Under the pieces are notes generated by a model that did not search any database, was not told where the DNA came from, and saw nothing but the letters and a program-made list of their open reading frames with translations. Below, piece by piece: positions 47,778 through 59,790 of a stretch of 64,000 nt of DNA. Position numbers and translations under genes: made by a program. How positions within the stretch are numbered: the stretch's first letter is position 1; every line of letters begins with the position of its first letter. Where the stretch lies: positions 37,905,606-37,969,605 of the forward strand of contig NC_030387.2 in NCBI RefSeq assembly GCF_001625215.2, given 5' to 3'. The DNA comes from Daucus carota subsp. sativus. Lineage: Eukaryota > Streptophyta > Magnoliopsida > Apiales > Apiaceae.

Positions 47778-49663
47778 ACCATAATAAAAACCCGAGGAAA
47801 AACAAATCCTTCTAGTTTCTTTCTCATTTGATTTTAGCAGCTATTTCTTTGACATTTTTAATTATTCAACATTGTAGTTGTTAATTTAGAACTAGCTCTA
47901 TTAAATTAGAGATTCAATCTCAAATCTTTTGCTCTGATTTGTTACTTCAATTGCCAGTTTTGCTTCTTGTTTATGCATATGCATATCTACATGTAATCTA
48001 TTGATCTTGCAAATGAGCATAGACTTTTACACGTGTCCGAGTGTCAGATTTCACAATATCTTAAAATTTGTCTAAAATAAATATTATAGTGTTCATATTG
48101 ATGTCCTAGTGTCGAGTGTTGAAATAAATGTTAACTGTCTATATTTATGTCCGAATGTTAAGTGTTCGAAGTTAACGCTCGAATGTAATGCAGGCAGCAG
48201 CTATACAATGATGTGGGGAGCCTGCTAAGCTTGCTATTCCCGCCAAAAAAGAAGCTGTGGAACTGTAGCCATCACGTGGGTACTTTTTGGTGCTTGTGAC
48301 AGAGACTGAAAAACTAGCCGTTAATGCCTGGGAGGAATCTTTATTTATCTAACCCAATTTCTCTCTCACGCCCTTTTTATAGGAATTGATGATTGCACAT
48401 GGCCCAGCTCTTCATCTACTGCAATTTAATTTAATTGGGTAGACCAAAAAGACCCACAGGATCAGCTAAGTGAAGGACATGGGCTCATGGGGTGATCCAG
48501 TTGATTGACCTCAATGTCCCACTCCTCCAATCAGTATGTCTTTTTGGGTTCATTATAAATTTTTTGTCATGTTATTTTTGTTTTTTCACTTCAATTTTGT
48601 GTGTTCATGTTCTGTCTTCTTGTGTACTATGTGTGGAACTTAGAAGCATTGGAATGTGTTTTGTTTGCTAAATAGTTTATTTGTGAGAACATGGAGAAAA
48701 TGTTCCGTTAAATTTGAAATTATCTGCTAGTGCAAGTGACAGTTACGGAACTCTACTATATTATTTAATATTTTTACACATGCCAGCTTCTTTTAGAATT
48801 AAGTAGTTGTCGTATTGGTACCTTCTTTCTTGATTCCAGAAAAACTAACATATTTAATTGGTTCACGGTCTTCTAATCTAGATGTGGTTATTGTTTTTGC
48901 TGGTATTGCTGGAGTATGATGTTCTTGCTTTCTTGTTTAGTTGCTTTTATAGAATGTTCAATCATCGTTCTGTGTTCATCTATGCTTGCACTAATATTTA
49001 GTGATCTAAGAATCTAGTTAAATAGAAGCAAAAATCATATCAAAAAACCCTTTTTTAGAGATCAGATTTTCACTTAACTAAGAATGATTTGAGTTAATTG
49101 ATAGATAAATATATAAGTTTTTGATTATATTAAAAATAGAATTATTAAGATTTAAACTCAAAATCAACTGATTATTGACGGTCAAAATTCATCGAAAGTA
49201 AAAACACGATATAAAAATATAAAATATATTAAAATTTTGAAACTAGTGGGGGCAACTTGCCCCAAACCTCACAATGTAGTTCTGTCCCTGTCCGAAAATT
49301 GAAAAAAAACCGAAATCAGAATTTAATAATAATATTAAACAAGGACGTGCCTGAAAAATATTTTAACTTCTAGAAACAAAAGATAACTAAGAACTGAAAA
49401 ATTGTTTAATTTTCCCGTTCAGTCTGGGTTGGTCTTTCTCCGAGTTGTCCCGTGACTATATTTTCCGTGTTTCGATTATATTTCGAATGTACCCATACAT
49501 TCGAAATGTTACATTATTATACAAATATTTAATATCAACTTGGCATGGTAGGTACCATAAGTCCATATGACAAGTTTACGTTAATCCTTAATCACAGATC
49601 TGCCGCCACAATTATTGACCTGGGAGTATCAGAGAAATGCAGTCCATATATGTGTATCTACTA
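47778..49663. other. Intergenic DNA downstream of the receptor kinase
   Basis: The 3' UTR probably ends within about 200 bp. A GC-richer stretch (about 48190-48560) holds no ORF but contains a G-box-like CACGTG (in ATCACGTGGG) and short inverted segments (CCAAAAAGAC / GTCTTTTTGG; GGACAT / ATGTCC). Around 49230-49290, TTGCCCC and CTGTCCCTG look like the broken end of a CAGGGACGGA-type hAT element. No gene is supported. Confidence 0.5.
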
Positions 49664-49914
49664 CTCCCTCCGTCCCCCTGAGTAGTATACATTGGGGGAC
49701 GGGGACGCGGCACGGACTTTAATGCTCCTGCAAAATGCAGTTGTGCAATCTATTTTTAAAATTTATCTTTTCTGAATTAAAGTTTGGATGTTATATTTTT
49801 ATACAGAAAAAGAAAATCTCAAAAATAAGTTATGGAACTATATTTTATAAAAGCATTGAAATGCGTGTCGAGCAGTTAAAAAGAAACGTATAGAATTAAA
49901 TGGGACAGAGGGAG
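49664..49914. mobile_element. Stowaway MITE
   Basis: Inverted ends CTCCCTCCGTCCCC and GGGACAGAGGGAG with flanking TA (49662-49663 and 49915-49916). The interior carries the CGTGTCGAGCAGTTAAAA word shared with the copies at 20330 and 58289. Confidence 0.92.
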
Positions 49915-49916
49915 TA

Positions 49917-50620
49917 CTATTCAATAAGGCAATTAGATTTGGATACAAATTCGCTAGATTACAATATAGTGCATATGCAAGAGCAGACTTTTACGATGGC
50001 TCAGACTGAACAACAGAGGCACACTTGTGCTGTACAAGAGTAATCAATAATGGTAGATGGTCGATGGTCCAGTACAAAATTAATTTGCTTTTAGGACCAT
50101 AGATTCACCATTGATACACAGCTCAGAGAAACCGAGGAACTTAAGATATTTTTATTTAATTATTTTACTTATAAGTAATTTTTATTTAATTTTATTTTTA
50201 TGATATTGAATCAATTCTATTAATGACTAATTAAACACATTTTAAGTTAATTGATTATTAATTTGCAAATTAATCAATCTACTAGCAAGATAATACAAAA
50301 AATGAATGACATGAAAATAATTATATCATTTTACGATCAATACACAAGGTAAATAAAAGAGAGACACAGAGTACTCAACATATAGAAATAATCATCATAT
50401 TTATGATTTTTGTTAGCGCTCGTATATTGGCATTTTTGTTAACGTGATCTATTAGTCTATTATCCATACTGATCCTGGGCCAACACTTACGCTTCAAATT
50501 CACATGATGGGCTGATCTAGTGAGCCCGTCTAGGCTCTCCAGGCTCTATAGCATATATATCTGGGCTCAGGTGTCAGGTCTTTGTTTTCTTTAAGAAAAA
50601 ATCTCAGTCACAGGGATAAG
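49917..50620. other. Intergenic DNA without recognised features
   Basis: AT-rich sequence between the Stowaway and the Mutator-like element. No ORF of note, RNA gene or repeat end was found. Confidence 0.5.
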
Positions 50621-50629
50621 TAAATAATA

Positions 50630-51536
50630 GGGTTTCTCTCGTAAATACTTAAGTCTAAAATAATTTTTGCAAAAATACTATCATTTTTTAAAACAGATTG
50701 CAAAAATATTATCTTTCAAAAAAAATTGCAAAAATACAGTGGTTGCATATGCAACTTTATCTGCAACTGCTAACAACCATATATGCAACCAGAAATGCAA
50801 TTTTAAAAAATCGGTTGAAAATTATATTTAGTTGCATAATAAGTTGCAAGTGGTTGCAAAAGTCGAAAAATAAATGCCCCTGCGGGACCAAACATTGCAA
50901 CCTAAAAAACAACTAAAACAACAAATTAGAAATCAACTCAAAAACCAACTAAAATAAACATAAACACTGGTTATACTCTGTTTCTATTCCTTAATCGACC
51001 CATCATTTGAAAACAAAACAACACACGCATAAAAAGTTTCGATTGAATCCCTTCCCAAAAGCCAAACCCCAATCATTCCATAAGCCTTTCCCCCCTTTTT
51101 CCTCGCGGCTGCGACACCTCGTCGTAACTTTGCATAATCCCAGCCGGCACCGCCGACGAAGACAGCCTTACCAGTCGAGTTTATCACCCATGCGGCGTGA
51201 ATCAAAACTTTTTGATAGCGATTCGGTTGTTGATGAAGCAAGTTCGCTCATTCGAGTTGTGAAAGAAAAGCTCGATGATGAGGAGGAGATGAAGAGAGAA
51301 AAGAGGGAGGGAGAGGTAGGAGAGACAGAGTTAGAAGATAGAGGGAGGGAAGAGACACTGAGAATTAGGAAGAAGGGAAGAGAAGGAGAGACCGTATATA
51401 TGCAAATAGATTGTAGGATTTTGAAAAAGAGAGTAAATATGCAAATTTTGGGAAAAGATTGTACTATTGCAATTAAAATGTTAAAAAGAATTTAGCAAAA
51501 AAAAAAGTTAAAAAGAAGTATACTCGGTAAATACCC
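50630..51536. mobile_element. Mutator-like (possibly Pack-MULE) non-autonomous element, 907 bp
   Basis: The flanks TAAATAATA (50621-50629 and 51537-51545) are a perfect 9-bp target duplication, the Mutator hallmark. The ends GGGTTTCTCTCGTAAATACT and, inverted, GGGTATTTACCGAGTATACT share GGGT and TACT but are weak inverted repeats, as in non-TIR MULEs. Subterminal DNA is rich in TTGCAAAAATA. A GC-rich core (about 51050-51260) sits in the AT-rich shell and carries a 162-codon ORF (51007-51495, plus) and an 85-codon ORF (50984-51241, minus), neither recognisable. The core may be a captured gene fragment. There is no transposase. Confidence 0.8.
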
Positions 51537-51599
51537 TAAATAATATGTATATATATTTTACAATTTATTCAAAAAACTTATAATATATTTATTTAAATA

Positions 51600-51763
51600 A
51601 AAAACCAGGAAGGAAATGAGGAGTTGTTTCAATTTTTTTACATTTACATGCTATTTTTTGGAATTAAGTATTTTAGAAAAATTGACAAATTTAATATGTA
51701 AATTATAATGCGGACAACACTTTCTCGGAAGGAAATGTAAACCAGGAACTAGTGCAGAGGGAG
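51600..51763. mobile_element. Stowaway remnant
   Basis: The right end GCAGAGGGAG followed by TA matches Stowaway termini. The left side contains only a related GGAAGGAAATG block, and a clean left terminus is missing. Confidence 0.4.
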
Positions 51764-52137
51764 TAACTAATATACAAGGATATTATAACAGCACCAAGAT
51801 GTACAAAGAAAAATATTTAACAGTATGAAGAACATCTACGATGATGGATTACAATTCTTGACTAATCAACAGGGTAGAGCATCTCTACCTTCCTTGAGGA
51901 CCTCCCTCCAACTCGAAAGCTAAACTTCTAATGCAGAGATGCGTGCTCCGAATGTCTCACAAGGTTCTTCCATATATTTTCATCAACTTCGACAACCATA
52001 CTGGGCATGTAATGGAATATGGTCCATCTGAATATCCTAATATTCCAGAGCAAACTAACTAGTTCTGTGTGTTCATCACTAAGTTTGCCTGCATTTTGAT
52101 CTGCAAAAATACACACTATTCTTGCCTAGATGATTGT

Positions 52138-54284
52138 TTACTTTCTTCCTACGTAGGTAGCCAGTTTAGACAAGTCAGGAATCCAGAATGACAGCTCAGA
52201 AGATCCTGTAACAAACATAAGACTTCCAGGAGCCCATTTAATGACAGGAGGCTCAGTCTCAGAACTCATCCAACTAGCAGCCTGAACATATAGCAAGTCC
52301 TAGTGTTATTTTCCGCGTAAGTGCTTAATTTAAAAAACCTCAATAATTAGTACACAAGCATACAACCCAAGTGAACAGAACATTTCATCCGGAAATGAAA
52401 ACAGCATTTGCATCAGAGAATGTAAGGATTACTACTTGTGATTTTGAAAACTGAATCTGTTTAACAACCAGGGGCGGATCTAGTAAGAGGCATGGGGCCT
52501 GGGGGGCACATGCCCCCCCCCCCAAAAAAAAAAAAAATTTGACGTTTTTTCACCATTCTAGAGTTTACAAAATTATAGAAGTGCCCCCCCCCTGAAAATA
52601 TATAGGTGTTTTTAGAAAATTTGCTTGGTGCCCCCTAAGAAAATATTCCTAGATCCGCCCCTGTTAACAACCATCATAAATATAAAGTAAATTAAAATAT
52701 AAGAGTTAAAAGTATCTTCCTTAGAGTAAATTGAAATATAAGAGTTTAAGTACCCACCTTAGTCTAAAACTGTAGTAAATTAGTAGAATATAAGAGTTAT
52801 AGTACCCACCTTTCTCGGGAAAGGAATATCTAGAAAAGAATTTATAAAAATATGTATCAAAAAGAGTTCTTGTGAGAAATTTCTCAAAAAAATAAATTCT
52901 CTTACACTTCTTTCACGAAAAAATTAAGAAAAACAATGATAAAAAAAATATTTTTAAAAATGTTTTCCCATTTGCAAAAGGGGAAGTGATTTTCTAAAAA
53001 TTCATCACTTTTCTTTCAAAAAAAATCTCCCTTGAAAAATAATTTATTTGTTGAAAAAACAAACAAGCACAGGAAAGTCTTCCAGAAAGTCAAACAAACA
53101 CAGAAAAACATTTTCCTAGAAAATGTTTTCCGGGGTTCAACAAACACCGGAAAAGTCGGAAAACATTTTCCTGGAAAACATTTTCTGGCAAATAAAGGTA
53201 AATGGCTGAATCATAGACCAAGTAAACCACATAAACTATTAAGACGGGTCGGAAGAATGAAAAAAATATGGAAGTATGAAAGGAGCAAGCGTATCATACT
53301 TCTTTGCCACTACGAACACTCCAAGCAAAGACACTACCATCACCTGAACCTGCCAATTGGGGACACAAAAAAAAATGGTCAAACTACTACCAGAAGTTAG
53401 TAATTGAGTACGCTTTTAATATCCTCTATCCTCTATAGCTATACCCCAGCAACATTTTTTGCAGCAGTCTATAACTACTCTTGCTTTAAAGAAGCAGTAC
53501 AATTTCACAATTTTATAAGTTGCTACCTTCTGATGAATCCACTAACCAGTCCAAGACACAAAACTTTTTTTCCCCTATCTGAATGGCTAACCTCTTATTG
53601 AAAATCTAAAAAACTGTTACAAAAGATTGCATGATGTACTAGTTCTTCAAGCCAACGATTCTATTTTTAAGACTTTCAACAGAACTGGAAGAAAAAGTCG
53701 TACAACATAGAAATGTTACACCTACACTATGTCTTCAGTGGAACTAGAGACCTTGCTGACAGTGGGTTCTGTGACTTCTGTCGGTAAGCAAATTCATAGT
53801 ATCCTAAATTAACAAATAATTTCAAGAGCTCATGCCCACATGGTCCATTACACAGCTTCCCCGGCATGCCATTCTTTAAATAAGCATAACGTTTAGGTAG
53901 GGGTGTGTATCAGGTGGCTTGGTCGGTTCGGACAATGTAACCAAGCAAAACATAAATTTTGGTTTTTAATGTTTCAAACCATAACCAAACCGAAAACCAT
54001 ATACATTCAAACCAAACCAACCTAATTCAAGCAGTTCAGTTTGGTCGGTTTCAGTTTAAAACCATTACTAAACTACAAACTTCAATTAATACAATTATAA
54101 CATACAATGTCTTATATGTCAAAATAAAATAAAAATCTTAATATGTTCATATTCATATATCACCATTCATAAATTTTTATATAACGGAAAAAAATAAAAA
54201 TTTCAATATCAAACAGACAAACCTTCACGATTCGTTGCATGTATAACTAGATACTAAAAGATTAAAATTTGAATATAAGTTTAT

Positions 54285-54320
<36 letters not shown>

Positions 54321-57300
54321 TTAATATGATAAATATCGGTTCGGTTTTATCGGGTGGAAACCAAAACCAAACCAAAATTTACGGTTTTTAAAAATATGAA
54401 ATCTAGACAGAACTAAACCAAAAAGAAGACCGTTTTTCGCTTTGGTCGGTTCGGGTTGGTCAGTTATTTCGGATAACCATGCCCCCCTTCGTTTAGGTGT
54501 CATATGTTCGACCTGACAGAAAATTTTACAATAAATGTATGAATTCATGCATGATCGGAAGTATCATTACCTGATATAACATACGATCCCTCAGGGCTGA
54601 AGGATGCCTCCAGAGTGGAAGTGCTTGAAACTGGCTTGACATTGAACGTGTTTAACTAATGCAAAGAATTATCGAGAGCAAACTATAAGACAAATTATAA
54701 CAAACGCAAAGTTTTTATTACACACACAGTAATGATAAGATTACTCACTAGTGTGCCTCTGAATGAATCAAGTACATGTATATGTCCATCCATAGTTGTC
54801 AAAAGCATAAGTCTTCCATCATTGCTAAATTTTACAGCATTTGCATCAGACATATCTCCCCCAACAGAAAATATCTCAAATGGGCCCTTTAAGGATTAGA
54901 CATAGAGCATTAGCTTTTTTATTTAGATCTGAATATGCACTTCAGCAGGTTATCAACAACCATCAGAAGCATTATAAATTTTTGCCAGCTACAAACCTTT
55001 TCATAATTACGAACATCAAACATTCTTATGTATCCTCCAAAAGCTATTGCAAACACAAGTCCTTGGTCATCATAAGCTGTAGCTGGCCTTCCTTGTACGC
55101 GCAATAGACCCTGATATGCACAAATAAAGTGTTAATTACTTTCAACAGTGAGCTACCTTAAATATCAAGACTTTTAGCGGTATATATCTCACTTGACACT
55201 TATCAGCTCTTTGGTCCCAGAGCAACACAGTTCGATCAAGAGAGCCTGAGATAAAGTGATCGTTTCGGGAGCACAAGCTAAGGGAGACAACTCTAGCAAT
55301 TAAAAGAAACTATATGTCAATTTTATCTCAAAGATGATTCATATAAGATGTAAATGTTGGTAATATGTATATAGGGAGAGATCTGTGCCTGTCATGGTGA
55401 CCTTTAAAGTACCGCAAATACTTGTTGTCGTGCAATGAGAGTAGACGCAGTGATTCTGGATGAACAAGGCATTTTCAGTTATTTTCACTACATATACAAA
55501 CACATTGTGTTTGACATACATACATACCGTCCCAGCCATTCTTTGAAGAGTATATAACGGTCGTGGGATGAGAAGTAAAACAGACCAGATCAACCCCGTA
55601 CTTTTTGCTATTTATTGTCTTTAAACATCTGGTAAGAAGTGGGTTCTCTCATCAGTTTACCAACAGGGAATCAAAAAGCGAAATTGAACCACATATTTCA
55701 GATTATGTAAATGTTACAAACACATCATTGACTAGTATAAAGAGCCATTCCAGAGACTTGGTATTGCCTTAGTGGTCCTAGGGTGGATTGAGTGGGGCTG
55801 GGGTGGCCCCCAGGTGGGTGATATCATATAGGGGGTGGGTGATGTCATCTAGGAGTAGTTTCTCTCGGTTTCTACTTATGGTTTCTATATTGTAAAAGCA
55901 TGTTGGGCGTAAAAGAAGCTTTGTTTGAGTCACTACCCTTCCATTCATGCTGAACAATATAAAAAAGGACATCTCGAAGTGTGATCTTGCTTTGCTCAAT
56001 ATCTAACATTTCAACCAGTTTTGCAGCCAATGTAATAGTACTAAAGACAATCAGTTTCAGTATGTTTATATCCTAGAAAGAGTAGAGATAACATTAATAA
56101 AAAAGAACAAAAAGTGCTATATGCACTGAATATATATTGGGGTTGAAGTACAACTCTTCAGAATTTTCCAAAATGAAATAAGTTCTTGTAAATTATTATA
56201 CCAATCACTAAAGCAAAAAGTAAACACATATTAGTAACACAAAAAACCCATACATGAATCTGACCAATTTAATAATGTCTATTAAACTTTTGAGAACATG
56301 TGGGAAAATGGCAAGAGGAAACAAAAGGAAAAGGAAAAGTATGGACATCCAAGAATGGTGTTCGATAAAATACAAAACAAGATGAAAAATGAAAATATAT
56401 TGTCGCTCAACATATATAATTTCAATGTAATCCAGAATGAGAAGAGTACGTTGCATTGCTGATATCATATAGTCGAATCGATTCATCATCACTAGCAGTC
56501 ACCAGGAAATTTGATGTTTTATGGAAGTCCAGTGAACTAATTCTACCATTCTGCCAAATAAAGAAGAAAAAATCAGTAGACTGATTTTCCATATACTTTC
56601 AGCAATTAGCAAAGTATATAGTAACTGATACACATTATCAAATTATTAACTTAAAGGATAATTTAATAACGAATTTATGGTACAGAGGACGACATGAAAT
56701 TTAACCTTCTGAAAAAGAAAAAAATACAGTTGTGATCACAGAACACTATCATTGAAATTTTCATATGAACTCAATAGTAATATTAAAATGTGAAGCTCAT
56801 ATAAGTTGGACATAACTAGTATCCATACAACGAAGTACAGACTGCCAACTTCCTTTACAATTTAACATTCACCAAAAACACTGATTAATTTTTAATATGA
56901 TCAATGAAGCCCTGATACGTTATATCACAACGGAATTGGGAATTCCCTAGAGCATCACTAAAAGCAGCAGAATCTCTATTACTTCACAATTAACTTATGG
57001 AACCATGTTGGGCGTCGTACACCTTGCTTTTATTTACACACTCAACTATGTACATCGCACATACATTTCCTATCAATATTTCCAATACTCTCTCCCTCTA
57101 AAAATAGCCAAATCACACTCTCAACATCTATAAAACCGCCCTCAAGAAAATTGCATAGATTTCATCATAACCTCATTCGCGCTTGAATTACTACTCCACT
57201 CTCCACATCATCGTATCTCGTAATCAGTTAACATGCTTAATTCAAGCTAATATGTTCACAAACCATACTAAAAATCCTAATTAAAGCTTTCGAAAAATAT

Positions 57301-57545
57301 AAGTACGCATAAATAAATACATACATAATCACGAAAGGCCATGCCGACTTCCATGCTTTGAAGAATCTCTTCATTGAGTTCTAGAGACACCTTGTCTTCT
57401 CTCTCAGATTGTACACCTCCTGTGATTATACATACAACAGCACAATTATACATACAACATGATATAACTGTTTTACGGGATGTCAAGAGTTCGAATCTCG
57501 AAAAAGTGAAAATAAAATCGAAGTATAAGCAATTTTACCTGGCAT
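52138..57545 (-). CDS. SWD2/WDR82-like WD40 protein (COMPASS subunit type)
   Basis: Eleven exons, in transcript order: 57539-57545, 57325-57419, 56450-56550, 55528-55628, 55389-55455, 55193-55292, 54997-55110, 54749-54886, 54571-54655, 53300-53349, 52138-52281. They join in phase to 333 residues. The first coding exon is only 7 nt (ATGCCAG). WD-repeat landmarks include LDFHKTSNFLVTASDDESIR, FTSHPTTVIYSSKNGWD, YLRYFKGHHDRVVSLSLCS, ISGSLDRTVLLWDQR and VQGRPATAYDDQGLVFAIAF, ending in SELSFWIPDLSKLATYVGRK. This matches Swd2-like proteins (Arabidopsis S2La/S2Lb; WDR82 in animals), which bind Set1-type H3K4 methyltransferases in the nucleus. Intron 5 appears to start with a GC donor (ACAG|GCACAG). 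Introns carry two hAT MITEs. The gene looks intact. Confidence 0.95.
52469..52663. mobile_element. hAT MITE with CAGGGGCGGATCTAG termini, SWD2-like intron 10
   Basis: The ends CAGGGGCGGATCTAG and CTAGATCCGCCCCTG are near-perfect inverted repeats. The flanks TTAACAAC (52461-52468 and 52664-52671) are a perfect 8-bp duplication. The interior has C-runs and A-runs, and there is no ORF. Confidence 0.93.
53898..54489. mobile_element. hAT-type foldback MITE (copy 3), SWD2-like intron 9
   Basis: Starts TAGGGGTGTGTATCAGG and ends ATGCCCCCCTT. Perfect 8-bp duplication CGTTTAGG (53890-53897 and 54490-54497). Subterminal CGGTTCGG / CCAAACCGAA words occur on both sides. An (AC)n(AT)n microsatellite lies inside at about 54287-54321. 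Confidence 0.9.
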
Positions 57546-58288
57546 AATTTCGAAGATGAACTTGAAACTCACCAGGGACAAGCTTGTATTTCCCTCTCTT
57601 TGATTTGAGGAGATGGGGGTGGGTTTTATTTATGGGTCTTTGTGTTCTGCCTGGCTTCTTTAGACAAATGGGACGGGCCCTGTTTGGGTCACAAATGTTT
57701 ATTGGGCTCGATACAAAACTTAAACGGAGGTGAATTAACATTCTCGTAGGTAGAGCCCGTTGTCACTTTTCATTTTTCAATAAATAAGTCATTTGTCTAA
57801 ATAATGTACTACTTTTCTTGAAAATAAACAATGTATAAATTAAAAATATTACGCACCTATCATATATTCCACATTAAGGAATACTCGGAATATAATCGTT
57901 TGACATTTTGGCACGCATTTTTAAGTTCTTTGACCACATGCTAAAAATAATTATTTTTGAAAATTTTTTTAATAAAAATATGTGATTAATGTTATTATTC
58001 AGAAAAAGAAAATTTCAAAAATAATGATTTTAAGCCTACGGTCAAAAAATTTAAAAATACTTGCAAAAATATCAAGACCTATTTCAAAATGAAGGGAGTA
58101 TATAAATGTAAATTTTTTATCCAAAAAATTCTTGTTCCCATAAAAATTGAGAAACGGTCTCTTTCCGATGATTAGAATACTTTTCGGTATGTACATACTT
58201 TACAAGAATGTATTTATGGACAAAATAATATTCTTTCATTTTAGAAATTATATTATTTTTATTACCTGATGTCCGTTATTATTATATA
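57546..58288. other. Promoter side of the SWD2-like gene and a degraded MITE
   Basis: The leader of the SWD2-like gene runs upstream (rightward) from 57546. Further right, 57780-58100 contains inverted AT-rich blocks around AAATTTCAAAAATAAT and ends GAAGGGAGTA at 58100, which looks like a Stowaway whose left end has decayed. No gene was seen. Confidence 0.45.
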
Positions 58289-58534
58289 CTCCCTCTGTCC
58301 TCCTAAGTTTATTTTTGGGACGAGAGTTCGGCACGCATTCTAATGCTTTTAGAAAATATAATTCTGTAATTTATTTTTTAATTTTTTTTAAAATAAAAAT
58401 TCGATGTTTGATTTTTTATACACAAGAAAAAAATTTTAAAAATAATTTATGTAACTATGTTTTATCAGAGTTTTAGAATGCGTGTCGAGTAATGAAAAAA
58501 AACTGTAAAAAAATGATAGAAACGGAGAAAATAT
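58289..58534. mobile_element. Stowaway MITE, right end decayed
   Basis: Left end CTCCCTCTGTCC with preceding TA. The interior shares GGCACGCATT and GCGTGTCGAGTA with other copies. The right end reads GAAACGGAGAAA, a mutated form of GGGACGGAGGGAG. Confidence 0.75.
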
Positions 58535-58559
58535 GATTCTTCTCTTCAGGTGAAGGAAG

Positions 58560-59257
58560 TAGGGGTGAGCAAAAATTCTCCAAACCGACCGAAACCGGCC
58601 GATCCAATCCGTCCAAACCGAATTTAATGGTTTAATAACGGTTTGGTTATGGTTTCAAATTATAAAAACCGAATTATTTCGGTTTGGTTTCGGTTTTTAC
58701 CCCCAAACCAACCGATAAATCCGAACCGAACCGAATGTATAGATTTAAACGTTAATATACATGTACTAATAATGTATTATTAAAATAAAATTATAATCTA
58801 AAAAAAATGTAAAATCTTAAAATATAAAAGGTATCTTAGTAAAAATTTTCTTTAAAAATATTATTTATTCTATTTTTCAATATTAATTTTGATCTATGTA
58901 TTATGTTTCCATTCTTTTTATTTAAATTCTTATAAAAGTATACGAATCACATTTTTTTTTATTTTCTTCCGTCTTTTTTTATTTATCAAGCTAATATATT
59001 CTTTTATCCTCTTTAAATATGATTAAATAGAAAATATAAATTGGATTTTTCATTCCTTATTTTCAAGTTAAAATTTAATTTTGTTGCTAACTTTGTTTTA
59101 CATATAAAAAACGGTTTAAACCGAAACCGAACCGAACCGTTTTAAACGGATTGGTTTGGTTTGGATTTTAAACATAATGATTTGATTTTAGATTGAGAAT
59201 TTGAAAAACCGATTATTTCGGTTCGGTTTCGTTTAGACCGCCCGATGCTCGCCCCCA
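58560..59257. mobile_element. hAT-type foldback MITE (copy 4)
   Basis: Starts TAGGGGTGAGCA and ends GATGCTCGCCCCCA (inverse TGGGGGCGAGCATC). The flanks GAAGGAAG and GAAGAAAG are an 8-bp duplication with one mismatch. Subterminal ACCGAACCGAA / TTCGGTTCGG arrays occur at both ends. Confidence 0.88.
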
Positions 59258-59790
59258 GAAGAAAGTATGACTTCTTTGACCAAGGTTGTGTTATGCACGT
59301 CAAACATTGACTAATTTGTAATTTTTGTGCGACAAAGTTGTATGATTTTTATTTTTATATGTCCTAATGAAATTATACAGTGCACTGATGATTGATTTAC
59401 ATCATGCATAATTTTTTAAAAGAAACCGAAAATAAAACAAACAAATTTATCAATCAACTCCCAGCTAGAAACGACTGAATTATTGTTCAAGTATTTCAGT
59501 GTGACACATCGGATGCGATTTCTCCAATTCTCCGTAGCTCACTTTTGGTTATCTCCACAAATTACCTCGTTACTGATTACAAGCTACCTAAGATTTTCAA
59601 CACAATATAAATATATAGAGAAACAAATTTTACGCAACCCTAATTTAACTTCTTCTTTTTTTACTATATCCCAAGTTCAGTAAAGGGGAAATGAACCTGC
59701 AGTGAACCCAAAAATAGTTGACAATAGTACAAGACTACAGCAGAATTTAAACTTATTGAAATACGAGTTTAAAATCTAGGCGTGGCACCG
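59258..59790. other. Intergenic DNA downstream of TFIIF alpha
   Basis: Contains the presumed 3' UTR of the TFIIF alpha gene on the right side. No other feature is supported. Confidence 0.5.

Noticed and set aside
48235..48270. GAAGCTGTGGAA, partly complementary to miR396
   Set aside because: Only about 11 bases match and there is no partner arm, so it is neither a MIR396 precursor nor a clear target.
57465..57500. GAGTTCGAATCTCG in SWD2-like intron 1, like a tRNA T arm
   Set aside because: No acceptor stem or D arm can be formed around it.
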